A DNA stretch of 64,000 bases, taken from Lamellibrachia satsuma (taxonomy: Eukaryota; Annelida; Polychaeta; Sabellida; Siboglinidae). The DNA lies in contig BSQZ01000040.1 of NCBI GenBank assembly GCA_033239005.1, positions 2,408,599 through 2,472,598 on the forward strand. Direction: 5' to 3'. Positions 1 to 12,689 of this stretch are shown here, piece after piece. Every line of letters begins with the position of its first letter. Within the stretch, counting starts at the first letter, position 1. Both the position numbers and the translations under genes were made by a program. The notes beneath the pieces were generated by a model. The model saw only the letters and a program-made list of their open reading frames with translations, ran no database searches and was not told the DNA's origin.

Positions 1-172
1 CTTGATCCCACAACACACCAAATACCCTGTGTCTGTGATCTCGGTCAAACTGGGTGGTGTTATCCGCGAGATTCGAGAACAAAGAGGGAAACAAACACAC
101 AAACGCCAAACGCATTTATTTTCGCTCAACGCATGGAATGACTGGACTTTCATATTTTAGTGGCGATGACTG

Positions 173-655
173 GTGGGCACTTGTCGTCTACGCGATACAC
201 TGAACCGACTCCCATTCAAACAATTCCAACGACTCCAGAGAGTGCCGAACTGGGCCCGCCTCGTGGGTGGTGCCTCGACGTTCTGCCGCGCGACGCCGCT
301 ACCGAGAGGTCCTAGTCCTCGTACACAGAGCACTCAGTTGGTGTGCACCGGACTACGTCGCCAACTAAGTCACCCGACATCTGTTATCTAGATCGTTGCG
401 CTCGAGTGAACTTAATCTGCTTTATATCCCGCAAATTAAATGGAATTAGGGAGACCGATCGTTCGGCATCGCAGCCCCGACATTATGGAATCTGTTGCCA
501 CAACATCTGACATTAACAGGACTTTCAGAAGATGTTTTTAAAGCACAGTTAAATACACATTTTTTTTAATAGAACATTTTGAACATTTTATACGGCGCCA
601 CGAGCAGTGACTGTTGGACTGGCGCCTTATAAATTTTACGGTTGATTGATAGACT
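173..655 (+). pseudogene. 3' end of a decayed L2/CR1-like LINE
   Basis: This is the carboxy end of a non-LTR reverse transcriptase with its 3' tail. Around 205-270 the translation reads LPFKQFQRLQRVPNWARLV, the usual thumb-region motif. After stops and a frameshift, 450-567 reads GDRSFGIAAPTLWNLLPQ and runs to a TAA, the usual end of L2/CR1 ORF2. The tail at about 590-655 has two copies of ggcgcc that can pair as a hairpin, then TTATAAATTTT and a short TTGAT-type repeat, as in L2-type 3' ends. Upstream endonuclease and reverse-transcriptase domains are absent, so the copy is 5'-truncated and inactive. The motif match is seen directly; the clade is inferred. Confidence 0.75.
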
Positions 656-669
656 GAAAGAGTATTAAA

Positions 670-930
670 AAGGGTGAAACGGTATGTTCTTGCATAGCGT
701 GGTATGCAGTCATTGGGACTATTCACAGCGCTGCATACTTTGCCATCTGTCAGAACTGTTCATTCCAGCGTCAAGTCGTATACTTTGGATAGCGATCCTT
801 TCAAATGTGTTCAAGCTGATCTCGCATGTCTGTTTCCCAGGTCATCCAGTTATTGCCACATATCTCGTCAGCGTCCGAAAAGTCTAGAGACGACGAGATT
901 AACAGGAGATGTATTTAATAAATTTTAATG
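670..930 (-). repeat. SINE-like family A, diverged copy
   Basis: The stretch around 700-780 resembles the clearer family A copies at 12240 and 31505. Shared words are cagtcattgggact, an imperfect agcgct, and gaactgttcattcca. On the minus strand this gives the same 3' end order as the other copies. Divergence is high and the left and right limits are uncertain. Confidence 0.4.
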
Positions 931-1424
931 GTTATAAAAACATAGATAAAAGTATTTGTTTCACACCTCAGGAAAGTAGAACGTCAGAGAATACGAAGTA
1001 CCATTAGTAAAAACACAGCATAGCATTGATAATAGGAAGTATTCGTTCTCACAAAAGGACGTTAAATGAATGAAACACATCATCATATGAATATTGGCTT
1101 CCTTGGTCACATGCCTTCTGGTTTTTGCTTTTAATGGCAAACTTGTTGAATTAACGTCATCCACTTCATCAACCTAAACAGCACAGTCATCGTGTTTTCA
1201 ACGTAATTATTTGAAATATGACAACATTAATCAACGTCTGGTGGAATCTAGGTCCACTTACTTAGATACACATGTATTCGATTACTCGACGCGGTGCCTT
1301 CTTTCAAAGAATCGACATGACGCAGACGAGTTGACACTGAATATGACGAGAAATCGACTTAGTCCGTCGCCGCCTCATAGTTGCGACACCCACGCACCAT
1401 CAAATGTCTGATTATCTATGTTTT

Positions 1425-1555
1425 GCATGTGCCTGTGTGTGTGCGCGTGCCCGTGCGTGTGGCGTGCGTGTTGCGTGCGCGAGTGTGTGTGCGTGCGTGC
1501 GTATGTGTGTGCGTGCGCATCAGTGCGTGCGTGCGAAGAAGAAGAAGAAGAAGCC
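1425..1555. repeat. GT/GTGC microsatellite with GAA run
   Basis: Imperfect GTGC and GTGT units are followed by a short gaagaagaagaag run at about 1536-1552. Open frames here encode only Cys/Val/Arg or Thr/His repeats. Confidence 0.85.
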
Positions 1556-2039
1556 CTGTTATTGACTACATTGCTATGACACCGGCAAAAAACGGAAAGG
1601 GAAATCTTGAACGACGAACAAGAGAAACACCAGTATGGCGTGTCGGCGGTCACGTGCCGCTGATCATAACTTGTCTGGCCACGAGACGTCGCTCCGCCCG
1701 ATGTGGCTGCAGCAGTGACTCAACCGACACCGTCTCGTATAACACCCGGCATATGGGGCGTCTCTGAGTCTACGAGAGGTCGTAACATCAAACTGTTATC
1801 ACACACACAATACTCACGACATTATAAATATAGTTTATGTGTACCCTTGTTCATGCGCGCGTACAAACGCATCACTGTCCATGTGTCCTCGCAGTGGTAA
1901 ATTCGCACATGGCCTTGGGACAATTCTACCACGCAAACCGTTTAATGAGCTAACAGTGTCCACGCGCACGGGGTGTCCGCCAGGAGATAAATCCGTGCAC
2001 GATATTGCGAAATGATGACAGAAAAGATTTCAAGAATAT

Positions 2040-2300
2040 CGTGTGCACATGACAGATCCGTCATTATGACCTAGCGTAGCCGACCAGACGCCTCGCGTGC
2101 CGCGTGTAACGCTACGCGAGTCGGTGGTCGAGTTGTCAAGGTGATCGCGTGCCAAGGAGCCTCGCGCGGGTCGGCCATCTTTGATCAGCCGCGCGTGAAC
2201 GCCGTTGCTGGAAGACTTCCGTAAGGCATCTCTTGCCCGTTTGTCGCCGCTGGTGGTCGTCCCAAAACGCAACGCGAAACGAATGGCACAGGAAAGGTTA
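2040..2300. other. CpG-rich patch, no gene recognised
   Basis: The patch is rich in CG dinucleotides compared with its AT-rich surroundings. A 98-codon minus-strand frame runs through it but shows no recognisable domain. It could be a small CpG island or an old repeat. Confidence 0.25.
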
Positions 2301-2837
2301 ATCTGGTCATTTTGTGAATGATGCATTTCGAGCAGTGAAACATATAGGTAGAGTTAGCGAAATAGAAAACAGATTAATTTTGCTTTGCAGCTATGCATAA
2401 TGTTCACTTCTTTGTTATCAAAGCCAATCCAGTGTATGCGTTACACGAAAGGAACATACCATGTTTAGAGCCAGCTTGTGCTTCTATTGAGTCGCTGCAT
2501 GCACTGTATGTCTACAGATTGTTTAATAAATGTCTACATCAATCACTGTAGATGGACGGCCCGCCAATATGCTGTTGTAGGTGGAAGTAAATGTTATAAA
2601 TGTTGCAGGCGTCGTCTCTTTCGCGTTGTTTTATCATGTCGTATTTGGCAAATTTGCACTTATCCCGAAATTGCATTTTTCCGTATGTCGCACACGGACA
2701 ATGTGATGTAAGTCTGCTTTTCTCGCATCTCGCACTTGCAGCAAAATCATACAATAAGACGGTCTAAATGCGACTGATGCGACTCGGTTGAACGCTTCCA
2801 ATGCGGAGGCAGAATCGTTATTGCGTAAAAGAAAGAC

Positions 2838-3137
<300 letters not shown>

Positions 3138-3476
3138 GCAACTAACAATCCACAACAGTATTAATATGCAAGCTTATCCCGCGCAGTTGCTGCGCCCTGA
3201 CAGACCATATTTCTTGGAGATTCAAACAGAATATTAATGTCATTGTTGATCACTCAATGGCATAACTGAGCGGAATGAATGACTATTTTTAACGTCAATC
3301 CCATTACAATGACAAAAGGCAGATAATATGTCCGGATATTTTTCATCTTGCTGCACCAGTGTTGACTGGGGAATTGCAACGTCGAAGTCACACCATCTAT
3401 ACCGATAAAAAATCATCACTCGACATTAACGTATCGGACATGCACAATAACATCAATTGTGTAACCTTCGCAACCA

Positions 3477-4011
3477 GTGATATATGTGACAACAGGGTTA
3501 TTGTTAGGTTTCCCAGTGATGTTTATGCCAACAGGGTCATTGTTAGGTTTCTCAGTAATATATGTGACAACAGGGTCATTGTTAGGTTTCCCAGTGATGT
3601 TTATGCCAACAGGGTCACTGTTAGGTTTCCAAGTGATGTATGTGCCAATAGGGTCATTGTTAGGTTTCCCAGTGATATATGTGACAACAGGGTCATTGTT
3701 AGGTTTCCCAGTGAGTTCACAGGTAACATATTTACCCCGTCAGTGGGATATTTTACTTCCCCTGTAATATACACCACGTAGAAGGAACCAACGTCATCTG
3801 AAAGACACATGAAGTGTGAAGTGAACGAAAGTTTCGAAACAGTAGCACGTTCCCAGTGATATATGTGACAACAGGGTCATTATTAGGTTTCCCAGTAATG
3901 TATGTGACAACAGGGTCATTGTTAGGTTTCCAATTGATGTATGTGACAACAGGGTCATTGTTAGGTTTCCCAGTGATGTATGTGCCAACAGGGTCATTGT
4001 TAAGTTTCCCA
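3477..4011. repeat. 39-bp minisatellite in two blocks
   Basis: Six 39-bp units at 3477-3710 and four more at 3856-4011 share the core acaacagggtcattgtta. Between the blocks lies a spacer, 3711-3850, that is repeated almost exactly at 4012-4151, an offset of 301 bp. The array, spacer and start of the adjacent SINE were therefore duplicated together. Because 39 is divisible by 3, both strands stay open, which explains the apparent 140-codon proteins. Confidence 0.95.
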
Positions 4012-4084
4012 GTGAGTTCACAGGTAACATATTTACCCCGTCAGTGGGATATTTTACTTCCCCTGTAATATACACCACGTAGAA

Positions 4085-4216
4085 GGAACCAACGTCATCT
4101 GAAAGACTCATGAAGTGTGAAGTGAACGAAAGTTTCGAAACAGTAGCACGTGGACTCGAACCCCGCCCTCTCGCTTGACAGTCAGACGTTCCAACCGGCG
4201 AGCCACGGCGCCCCAC
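4085..4216 (-). mobile_element. SINE family B, tRNA-like head (4146-4216)
   Basis: On the minus strand the head reads ggcgccgtggctcgccgg, A-box-like, and then ggttcgagtcc, an exact RNA polymerase III B box. The body follows with gtttcgaaacttt and gtctttcagatgacg. Related copies are at 32890-33045 and 50530-50760, and a partial one is at 3790-3850. The acceptor and T stems do not pair properly, so this is a tRNA-derived SINE head and not a working tRNA gene. Confidence 0.6.
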
Positions 4217-4279
4217 AAACTAATCACACACTGGTATGTTTGTCATATTTAACTAAAAGTTAAAAAACATTTTCCTTGT

Positions 4280-4490
4280 AATATGTATGTATGCATGTAT
4301 GTATGTATGTATGTATGTATGTATGTAGGTATGTATGTATGTGTGTATGTATGTACGTGTTTACGTGTGTACGTGTGTACGTGTGTACGTATATGTATGT
4401 ATGTTTGTGTATGTGTGTGTATGTGTGTGTATATGTGTATATGTGCACGTATGTACGTATGTACGCATGTATGTATGTATATATGTCTCA
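4280..4490. repeat. (GTAT)n tetranucleotide microsatellite
   Basis: GTAT units grade into GTGTAC and GTGTAT variants. Frames read as Met-Tyr-Val-Cys repeats. Confidence 0.95.
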
Positions 4491-4499
4491 AATGATGTC

Positions 4500-7100
4500 T
4501 CATGACTATATTACAGGACATGTCTGGAAAATCATATTGTGTTGACATTAGTGTTCCGTGACGGATGTGATTTAATCACTCTGAATAAACGCATTCCCCA
4601 CTATTGCATAACGCAGACTCGTCGATGCGAAATATGTCTGTACTTGTTGGCCGTGGCTAGTGACTAATGCGGTCGTATCCCCGCCATAACACTCGGGCAC
4701 AACATCACCTGAGAATTTACGTTGCTCAGTGAATCGTATATTTTTAGAGTACGTATTTATTCGAACATTCCTAGAAGTTAGTTACACCCTACGAATACTC
4801 GTGAACACGAAAACATCGCAGCGGTCTCGTTACTGGCACATTTCATCAAACGCAGCAAGGTTTTAAATATTCGTATATTCTCTTTTCACACATACGGCAG
4901 CCTGGATAACGCACCTTGAGATTCTGTACATTGCTTTGGCTAATGTGGCGTAACTTCATTACTAGGCGTTCAATCATCAAGTAAGCCAGCAAAATCAATT
5001 AGGATATTTTAGGACATAGACAATATTCCCACGGCAGGATTACTTTGCTTAAGCAGTTCGAAATTCAATAACGTTCATCGGTCTATTTGTTTGTGAGTGA
5101 TGAAGCAGCCGATTTGATTTCCTGCCAACAAAATATGGCATTTCTTAAAAGCGTAACTCGGAGTCCGAGCGTCAGAGCGTCGCAGTGACGTGAAGTGGGA
5201 AGTCGGGCCGCAGTCTACACGGCCGTTGTACTGTAATTTAAATTAATGTCTAAACGTTCGTTTTCGCGTCGGCATGCCGCGAAGTAATGGCGTGGTCGCG
5301 CAAAACACGTACGAACACGCACGAACTAGCACGAACACGTGCACACACACCCGCACACAGACGCACACTAAACAATCCGAGGGTACGTCTTACACTATTG
5401 CATTTAATTCCAACAACGACATATGTAAGTATTCTATGTATCATGGTGAGAGACGGTAATAACGACGACAGCCAACCCGTCGGGTGAGCGACGCTGTGGC
5501 GCTGGGAAGATGTTTACGAAGGTCACGAGTTACATATCTAATCCTGTCATCGCGAGATGTAATCAACGAACATTCGCGCTGTCGGTGGTTTAAGGATCAG
5601 CATCAATGGTTATAGACACGGATGTTTTGAACCGTGCCTCGGGCTGGATACCGCGCTACATCAGAACGCAACCTTTATTCCAAATACGTTGTTTTTGTTT
5701 TCATTTCTGACATCGCATTTACATAGAGAAGAGGTAATTAACGTAACTAGTTAGTTCAATACATTACAATTAACTCAAAACAGCACAAAATGTTCATATC
5801 AATTAAATTCATCTTAAAATACTTCAACTTAATTAAATTAACAATATTTATTTATTGACAGACGCACTTCACTCAAGTCAATATTTGTAATTGCTGTTGT
5901 TTACATCTATTAAATATTCACTTAATGTTCGGATTTATTTGTATAATTTAAGTTAAGTTAAATCGACCCTTTCTAGTAAAATTGTTTAATTAAAGAAATG
6001 TAACTACCCTTTCTGACAAAATTAATTAGCCAGATTAAATTGCTTTAATTGAGTTAATTCAACAAAGAAATTAACAATCAACAATTGACGTTAATCCATG
6101 CGTGGTCAGTGTACATAGGTAAATGGCAAACGAGAGACAAAATGGCAGTTGCCTACGCACATATCCGTTGGCTGAGCATAATAGCAAGTACTCTTTCGTT
6201 CGTTTGTTCGTTCGTTCCTTCGTCCGTCCGCCCATTCATGCAGATGCTCCGAACCATTTTCAATGGATCAAAGTAACCGACAGTGGCGCTGTTTTGCGAC
6301 CTTCTTGACGAGTGACGCAAACAGACAGGAAACCTATTATCGAGCCCGGCTCGTCAGCGTGCTACATCCGTTGCGTGGTTGTTATCAGCTTTTTTGATAG
6401 TCGCCGACTTTTTGCGCCGAGTGATAAATATGACTCCATCCGCGCGGCGCAGTTCCGCTCGAGTGACGTTTATTGGAAACACGGCGTGGGCGACGAACGA
6501 ACTGCGGTGGCACGTCTGCTCATCGAAGCGTCCGTGGACGTCAGCCCATCCATTGAGACTGTTATTATTTTGCGTAATAAATTCGCTTTTCGGCTGCGAA
6601 CAGAAGAAATGCAATTATCACGTTGGTGATAATCACAATATCGCTATTATGTCGATTGTTTTTAGTTAATACGGCCGGGGCTGGGAGTCAAACGCCGTGG
6701 CAAATGCGTGACGCATCAGATGGCCGATAGTCGTCGACGCAGTATCGATTCCGTAAAGATTTTCCCCGCTTCGGGCGGTTTCTCTCGCATCGATTTGCGC
6801 ATTCGATTTGCCGGCACGCGACTGGATCCAACTCGACATACCGATTGTGCAAAAAAATAATATCTCCGCCATATCTGCGCCCGAAAAGGCCAGCATCGAA
6901 TAAGTGTAACGTTATGCGTTGGGATTGCTCATCATCCCAAGTGGCGAGTGAGCAGGGAAACGCTTGGGACACGCACGGTGAAACAACAGGAAACGTGAAC
7001 CTTTTTCAATGGTGGCCAAACATCGTACACTGAGAGAGAATGGTGGAAATACACGTTGGTATGATTGCGGGCAACAAATATGGCAAAGAAAGAATAAGTA
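4500..7100. other. Mostly unique DNA, no gene seen
   Basis: Only short random frames are present. A weak CACG-type run lies near 5300-5370, a markedly AT-rich low-complexity stretch at about 5690-6100, and a short CGTT run at about 6195-6235. Overlapping frames near 6312-6629 on both strands have no recognisable motif. Confidence 0.5.
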
Positions 7101-7110
7101 GACAATTATG

Positions 7111-7192
7111 CAGACAGACAGACAGACAGGCAAACAAGCATGCGAATGGACGGACGGACGGACGGACGGACGGACGGACGGACGGACGGACA
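7111..7192. repeat. (GACA)n/(GACG)n microsatellite
   Basis: Tetranucleotide GACA units, a short unique gap, then about ten GGAC units. Confidence 0.95.
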
Positions 7193-7499
7193 TGCACACA
7201 AAGGTGTCCAATCACGCATGAAGTGATAGAACACGATCAGTTGTTTTAAAGGAGCTCTTTTCTTGTAATCTGCCGGCGTGGCACGAGGTGAGCGTTCTTG
7301 TTGTACGCGTGATGTCGGCTCCGGTGTATCGTAATCTGAGCCTAGCCAAAGTGCATAGTCGATTTAGATTAATTAGTTAATCATTAATGCTCAGAACTGA
7401 TAGAAGAGGACGGCCCAGAAACACCTGGCGGTTCGACCTTTAAGTGGACATTAAGAAGAAGGGCTACACATAGAAACGAACTCACGAAGATGTCACAAA

Positions 7500-7680
7500 A
7501 CAGGAGCGAACAGAATTAGGATGGAGAAAGGGGGCATATGAAGGTATAGGACAGGGAAAGTGGCGAGAGGAAAGGGAGGAATGTGGCGAGGAAGAAGGGA
7601 AAGGGAGACAAAAAAGGAGGAAGAGAAAGGGAAGAGAAGGTAGCAAGGGGTGTAGTTGGAGGAAGGGTTCACGAGCCGTG
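7500..7680. repeat. Purine-rich stretch
   Basis: The plus strand is almost entirely A and G with irregular aaaggga and ggaaaggg units. The opposite strand gives open Ser/Pro/Leu frames that are not proteins. Confidence 0.7.
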
Positions 7681-7764
7681 AAATGAAGATGACGGCTACT
7701 AAAGAGAGTCCTGTCCAACAGGTGCCGCCACATGTCAATCCATCCATCATTTAACAAGATTTAA

Positions 7765-8935
7765 CGAGATTGTCATCCAAGACAAAGGCCCAGATGGCAA
7801 GTGGACAAGGAAGCAGTTGGCTTATCGAGAGTACAACAAGTTTTAATCTATGTGTAATCCGCCCTCCTGAGATATGTGTCAACGTTGTTATTAAACATAT
7901 TCATGCTGCTAGCAGTTACACAATCTGTAGATAATTTGTTCCATTCATTGATTGTCCTCTGTGAGAAAGAGTACTTCCTGATTTCCAATCTACACTGATC
8001 CTTTACTAATGTTACCTTATGTTCTAATTGTCTTTCTTGAGTAAAAAAAATATATTTATATCTATATTTTCATACCCAGTGAATATCTTAAAAACTTCAA
8101 TTCGATCTCCTCTTAATCTCCTCGTCTCTAGGGTTGTTAAACCATATTCTCTCAGTCGTTCTTCATAACTAAGGTCTCACAGTTCTGGACTCATTTTAGT
8201 TACTCTCCTCTGTATTCTTTCAAGCGTAACTATGTCTTTCTTACGATATAGTCTCCAAGCTTTTATATAGTACTCTAAATGAGGCCTAACTATTGCTTTA
8301 TACAGATGTATAATTAGCTTTTTGTATTGTATATTATATTTTTCTTAATCAACCCTAGAATTTGATTACCCTTTGAAGCTGCAATACCACACTGTTCTGA
8401 AACTTTCATATCAGCACGTATTGTAACTCCTAAGTCCTTTTCTTTTACAGTAGCACCTAGAACAGTATCTCCCATTTTATAGTTTACATCTAAGTTCCCG
8501 TGTCCTATATGTAGGCATTTACTTTTCTCAAAACTGAATAATATCTGCCATTTCTCGTTTAACTAATTTGTTTAGGTCGTTTTGTAAATGTTGTTTATCG
8601 CCATAAGTGTTAACCCTTATAAACACTTTTGTGTCATCCGCAAATTTCAGTACGTTGCTTGTTATATTATCGTCCAAGTCATTGATATATATATTAAGAA
8701 TAATAAAGGTCTTGATACTAATCCTTGTGGTACCCCACTCAAAACTGATTTCCTGTTTGAAACTTCCCCATCTACTACAGCACGCTGTCTTCTGTCAGTC
8801 AGCCATTGTTCTGTGCAGTCGATTATGCCATCCCCGATACCATGGGCTTTTAATTTAAGCAGCAATCTTTGATGTGGCACTTTATCAAAAGCTTTCTGAA
8901 AATCTAAGGTGATACTGGTGATATTATGTACTTGG
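7765..8935 (-). pseudogene. CR1-like LINE fragment, 5'-truncated, frameshifted
   Basis: Read on the minus strand from about 8930, the translation gives LDFQKAFDKVPHQRLLLKL, then SVLSGVPQG, then YINDLDDNITSNVLKFADDT with the catalytic Asp pair, then HLQNDLNKLV. After a frameshift near 8540 it continues with KCLHIGHGNLDVNYKMGDT, EKDLGVTIRADMKVSEQ, IHLYKAIVRPHLEYYIKAW, YEERLREYGLTTLETRRLRG and a stop near 7850. These are reverse transcriptase palm and carboxy-terminal motifs in CR1 order. The endonuclease and the first half of the reverse transcriptase are missing. The 3' end near 7765 contains repeated TTAAATC-like words. The copy is inactive and more diverged than the element at 20 kb. Confidence 0.85.
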
Positions 8936-8939
8936 ATGT

Positions 8940-10750
8940 TTTATCATTGTGGCGCTGTCTCGGAGGAAGTGGCTTTAGAAAGACCCTCGAGATGCCGGTG
9001 GCAAGAACGAATGACTAATTGACTCTAATTGTCGCCCTTCCATTTCTCACGAGTATCGCATTTCCGCTGACGATTTTGTGTGTTTGACGCGTCCTTTCCT
9101 AAATCCCTAAAACCACAGTGATCGATTACGCTGGTCAAAGAATAGAACTGTATTTATCTCACAAAGAGCATGCTTGACTTGTAAAAAGCATCACCCACGC
9201 AGACGACGTGACGCGTCCCTCGCGATATGTCTTATCAACAACAACGAACGCCGACATGAGGTTCAACCTGTCGCAATACCGGAGTCACTGCCCTCGAATC
9301 GCGGTGTGTCGATGAACATGCGCGAACCTTTTCGCGGAATCACACAAATCGATGGTAATTCATATTAAGGCACGGGTGAAAATGCGCATTATACGAGTTG
9401 GGCGACATTTGCTGGTTGCCTCTTGCAGATGTCGCTTTAGCTCTGACCTGTCGAGTCATGTCGATGCCAGATGTCGAGGATGTGACGGCTCGTGATCTTG
9501 AATTCTAACGGCAAGCCCAATAAACTGTTTTTCTTTCCGTCACTGATCAATATGACATTAATCATGAAAACGGCACATGTTTTAAATTTTGATCACCTTC
9601 CAGGACGCTGTTGTTATCGCAAAGTTGAATGACCGTCACTATAAGCATAACAGTGTATTAAAGCCCTTTTAGCCATCCTAAGAATCGGATACCGCGCCGT
9701 GTAAGGATAAAGTGTTATCGTTTTACCTTCAATCCCGTTTTCATCTGTTTTATTGGCAATAACAAACATCTTCGTGAACCTTTCATATTATGGGAGAGGG
9801 TTTTGAACGCAGAACATTAGAGTTTTGAGCGCGGTAGTATTTTGAACTTCCTACACCAGGATAAATATTTAACGTTAGACATGCGACGTTCAAAAAACGT
9901 CGGACAGGCGAATAGTGAACGCGGTAAGCGGAGACAGCGCAGAATCGCAGAAATGAGAAGTACACGAAGCGGTAAATATTGGCTACGAACAGCGTCATCC
10001 GAGCAACTGATTTAGCTGGTGAATTCATAACTGCGACAGAGAACGTTCCAGCAATCTAAACTTTCGATTGGCAGTTGCATCTGGTAACTGTGTTACTATG
10101 TTCAACGTACTTCGTGATACCAAACTGACGTCATCGTGCTCTTTTTCTGTTGCTGACTGCGATCAACGCGCACATTTCATTCCAGAGTCCACGATATTTA
10201 AAAGCAAAACATAATCTGCTGAACCACGGATAATTTAGTTTAATATATGAGATGTTTCTGTACTAATGCCATTTGTGTAATTCAATTGATACACTCGGTT
10301 GAATGATTACCCGCGACAAACATGAATTCCTTCTGAAATGAAACAGGTGCTTACGTTCACCCTTAACAATAGGAACATTGTCCAACAAAGAAATGAAAAA
10401 TCCATTTACTTTCCTGTTATATTATTGAAGCAGCTCGTGTGTTGTTTTTCAGGGGGAAAACGTTTAGAATGTGTCGCTTTTTCCAGACAGTTAACGAAAA
10501 AATATATATTAAAATAGTTTTTTTTCCAGAAGAATCAAAATACAAAGTAGCAAACAGCATTTCAAAAGTTAACATTATCGCCAATGGAAAACTAACTAGT
10601 GAACTGACCTCTACGGTGTGTAAGGTGATTCACGAAGAGATGGCACAATTGTAATGGGCAGGATTGTTTCGATGAATTGAACGATTTTTCACTGTTCAAA
10701 CGTAACGATCCACGCTTATAACCTGCATAGAAATGCATATCAGCGGATCG
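8940..10750. other. No gene or repeat recognised
   Basis: This unique-looking sequence has only short frames. A 71-codon frame at 10439-10654 has no recognisable motif. Confidence 0.4.
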
Positions 10751-10755
10751 TCTGC

Positions 10756-11273
10756 ATTTAGTAAACCGTGTGTCGTATTAGGACGCATGTTGTACTCCAT
10801 TTAGTAAACCGTGTGTCGTATTAGGACGCATGCTGTACTCCATTTAGTAAACCGTGTGTCGTATTAGGACGCATGCTGTACTCCATTTAGTAAACCGTGT
10901 GTCGTATTAGGACGCATGCTGTACTCCATTTAGTAAACCGTGTGTCGTATTAGGACGCATGCTGTACTCCATTTAGTAAACCGTGTGTCGTATTAGGACG
11001 CATGCTGTACTCCATTTAGTAAACCGTGTGTCGTATTAGGACGCATGCTGTACTCCATTTAGTAAACCGTGTGTCGTATTAGGACGCATGCTGTACTCCA
11101 TTTAGTAAACCGTGTGTCGTATTAGGACGCATGCTGTACTCCATTTAGTAAACCGTGTGTCGTATTAGGACGCATGCTGTACTCCATTTAGTAAACCGTG
11201 TGTCGTATTAGGACGCATGCTGTACTCCATTTAGTAAACCGTGTGTCGTATTAGGACGCATGCTGTACTCCAT
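10756..11273. repeat. 43-bp minisatellite, 12 near-identical units
   Basis: Twelve head-to-tail copies are spaced exactly 43 bp apart, each with gtaaaccgtgtgtcgtatta. They are essentially identical; the first has tgttgt where the others have tgctgt. Such uniformity implies recent expansion or homogenisation. There are no spacers, so this is not CRISPR. Confidence 0.97.
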
Positions 11274-11279
11274 CACATG

Positions 11280-11920
11280 ATCAGCTAGAATAAATACATC
11301 AATGGTGCCTACAGGTGACGGTATATGCATAATTTATACCGAAAATGCTGACTTCATTACGAATTTCATTCTTGTTTGCTATCGATTTCCGAGTCGGTCT
11401 GACCGTGTTTACAGGTCGACGTTGCGTAATGTATGTCAGTTACTAAAACACCGTGTTTCGGCTCGCCCGTCTAGACACTCAAGACTAGTGTATTTTTAAT
11501 TACTTATTCCCTTCGCCACGCTGCCTGTTTCCACAGAGGAGCAACTTTTCGGCGAGGAAGATGACGCAATCGCGTGACGTATTCGTTTTTCAGACTCAAT
11601 GGCGCCTAAAATGTGATCCAACGATTCCCAAATCGAGTATGATCCCAGAAGAAATAGTCTAATGAATGGCGCGACGCAGGTAGACGATTTATTTTCTATG
11701 ATCCACACGACCGAGTTTCACATCAATAGTGTCAAGTAAATGCCGGAAATATAGCTCTTTTGCTTACACAAAGCTTCTTTTAACACATAGTTCATCGTTA
11801 TACGCCAGTCGGTGATAAAACTACCAAAACTGTGATACATTTTCAGAGACTAAGACCTTTATATTCCACACAAGAGAACGGTGCTTAACTTAATGCATCC
11901 AGTTTTATGCTATGGAAACA
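11280..11920. other. Unique DNA, no gene seen
   Basis: Short frames on both strands (11302-11499 and 11496-11708) have no recognisable domain. Confidence 0.35.
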
Positions 11921-11936
11921 CACTCACGCACGCACA

Positions 11937-11967
<31 letters not shown>

Positions 11968-11984
11968 GCAAGCACACACGCACG

Positions 11985-12055
<71 letters not shown>

Positions 12056-12062
12056 GCGCGCG
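11921..12062. repeat. (CACG)n then (CA)n microsatellite
   Basis: A block of CACG tetranucleotides passes into a CA dinucleotide run and ends in a CG-rich tip. Confidence 0.95.
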
Positions 12063-12239
12063 ATAAAACAGGTGACCAAGATATAATGAAGGTAATCAGT
12101 GTGGATGGGCGGGACACTCCCCCGGAGACACGACAAAGGTGGACCAACGGATTAACGGACAGGACACCGTAATTAGGTGTAAGGAGAAGAGGGCGGCAAA
12201 ATAGAACGTGGCGAGTTTAAAAAGTAAAAAGGTAATGGT

Positions 12240-12440
12240 TGTGTTAATATATAGCGCGGTATCCAGTCATTGGGACTGCTCAAAGCGCTTTACACTTCAC
12301 CCCCTGGCAGACCTGTTCATTCCAACGCCATTTCGACTTCGGGAAGCATTCAGCCACGCTGCCATTATTGCGCGAAGATATCCACCTCTGTCTGTTGCCA
12401 GGTACTCATTTATACAGCTGAGTTAACTGCGGCAACGTGG
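12240..12440 (-). mobile_element. SINE-like family A copy
   Basis: On the minus strand the element ends with aagcgctttgagcagtccca and then gcgctatata, a hairpin-like 3' tail of the L2/SINE kind. It shares its body with the copy at 19170-19470, including ggtgaagtgtaaagcgcttt and a segment with gagtacc followed by gtggatat. No tRNA head is visible here, so it appears 5'-truncated. Confidence 0.6.
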
Positions 12441-12500
12441 GATGAACGAAATTGTCAAAGGCCATAGTCCAGCAGTGGATTGGGAGAGGCTAAACAGATA
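12440..12500 (+). repeat. RTE-type 3' tail fragment
   Basis: The words ggccatagtccagcagtgga and gagaggctaa resemble the conserved 3' terminus of RTE-clade retroposons in many invertebrates. Only this tail is present, next to the family A copy. Confidence 0.4.
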
Positions 12501-12689
12501 ATACAATAGCTGTTCAGTTCGTGTGATGAAATGTGAATATATATAAATGTTGTGAAACATGAAAACTGAATAGCATATTATTATAATATTATGTTTACGT
12601 AACGAAAACATGTTTAGTGACGTCATGTCCGGTATTTATGTGTTTGCTAAGATATGCCAGCCACGCGTGCCGAGTGTTCGCTCTCGCCT

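Noticed and set aside
4146..4216. tRNA gene on the minus strand
   Set aside because: The B box is good, but acceptor and T stems do not pair, and the sequence continues into a body shared with other copies.
10756..11273. CRISPR-like regular array
   Set aside because: Units are contiguous with no unique spacers, and the genome is animal.
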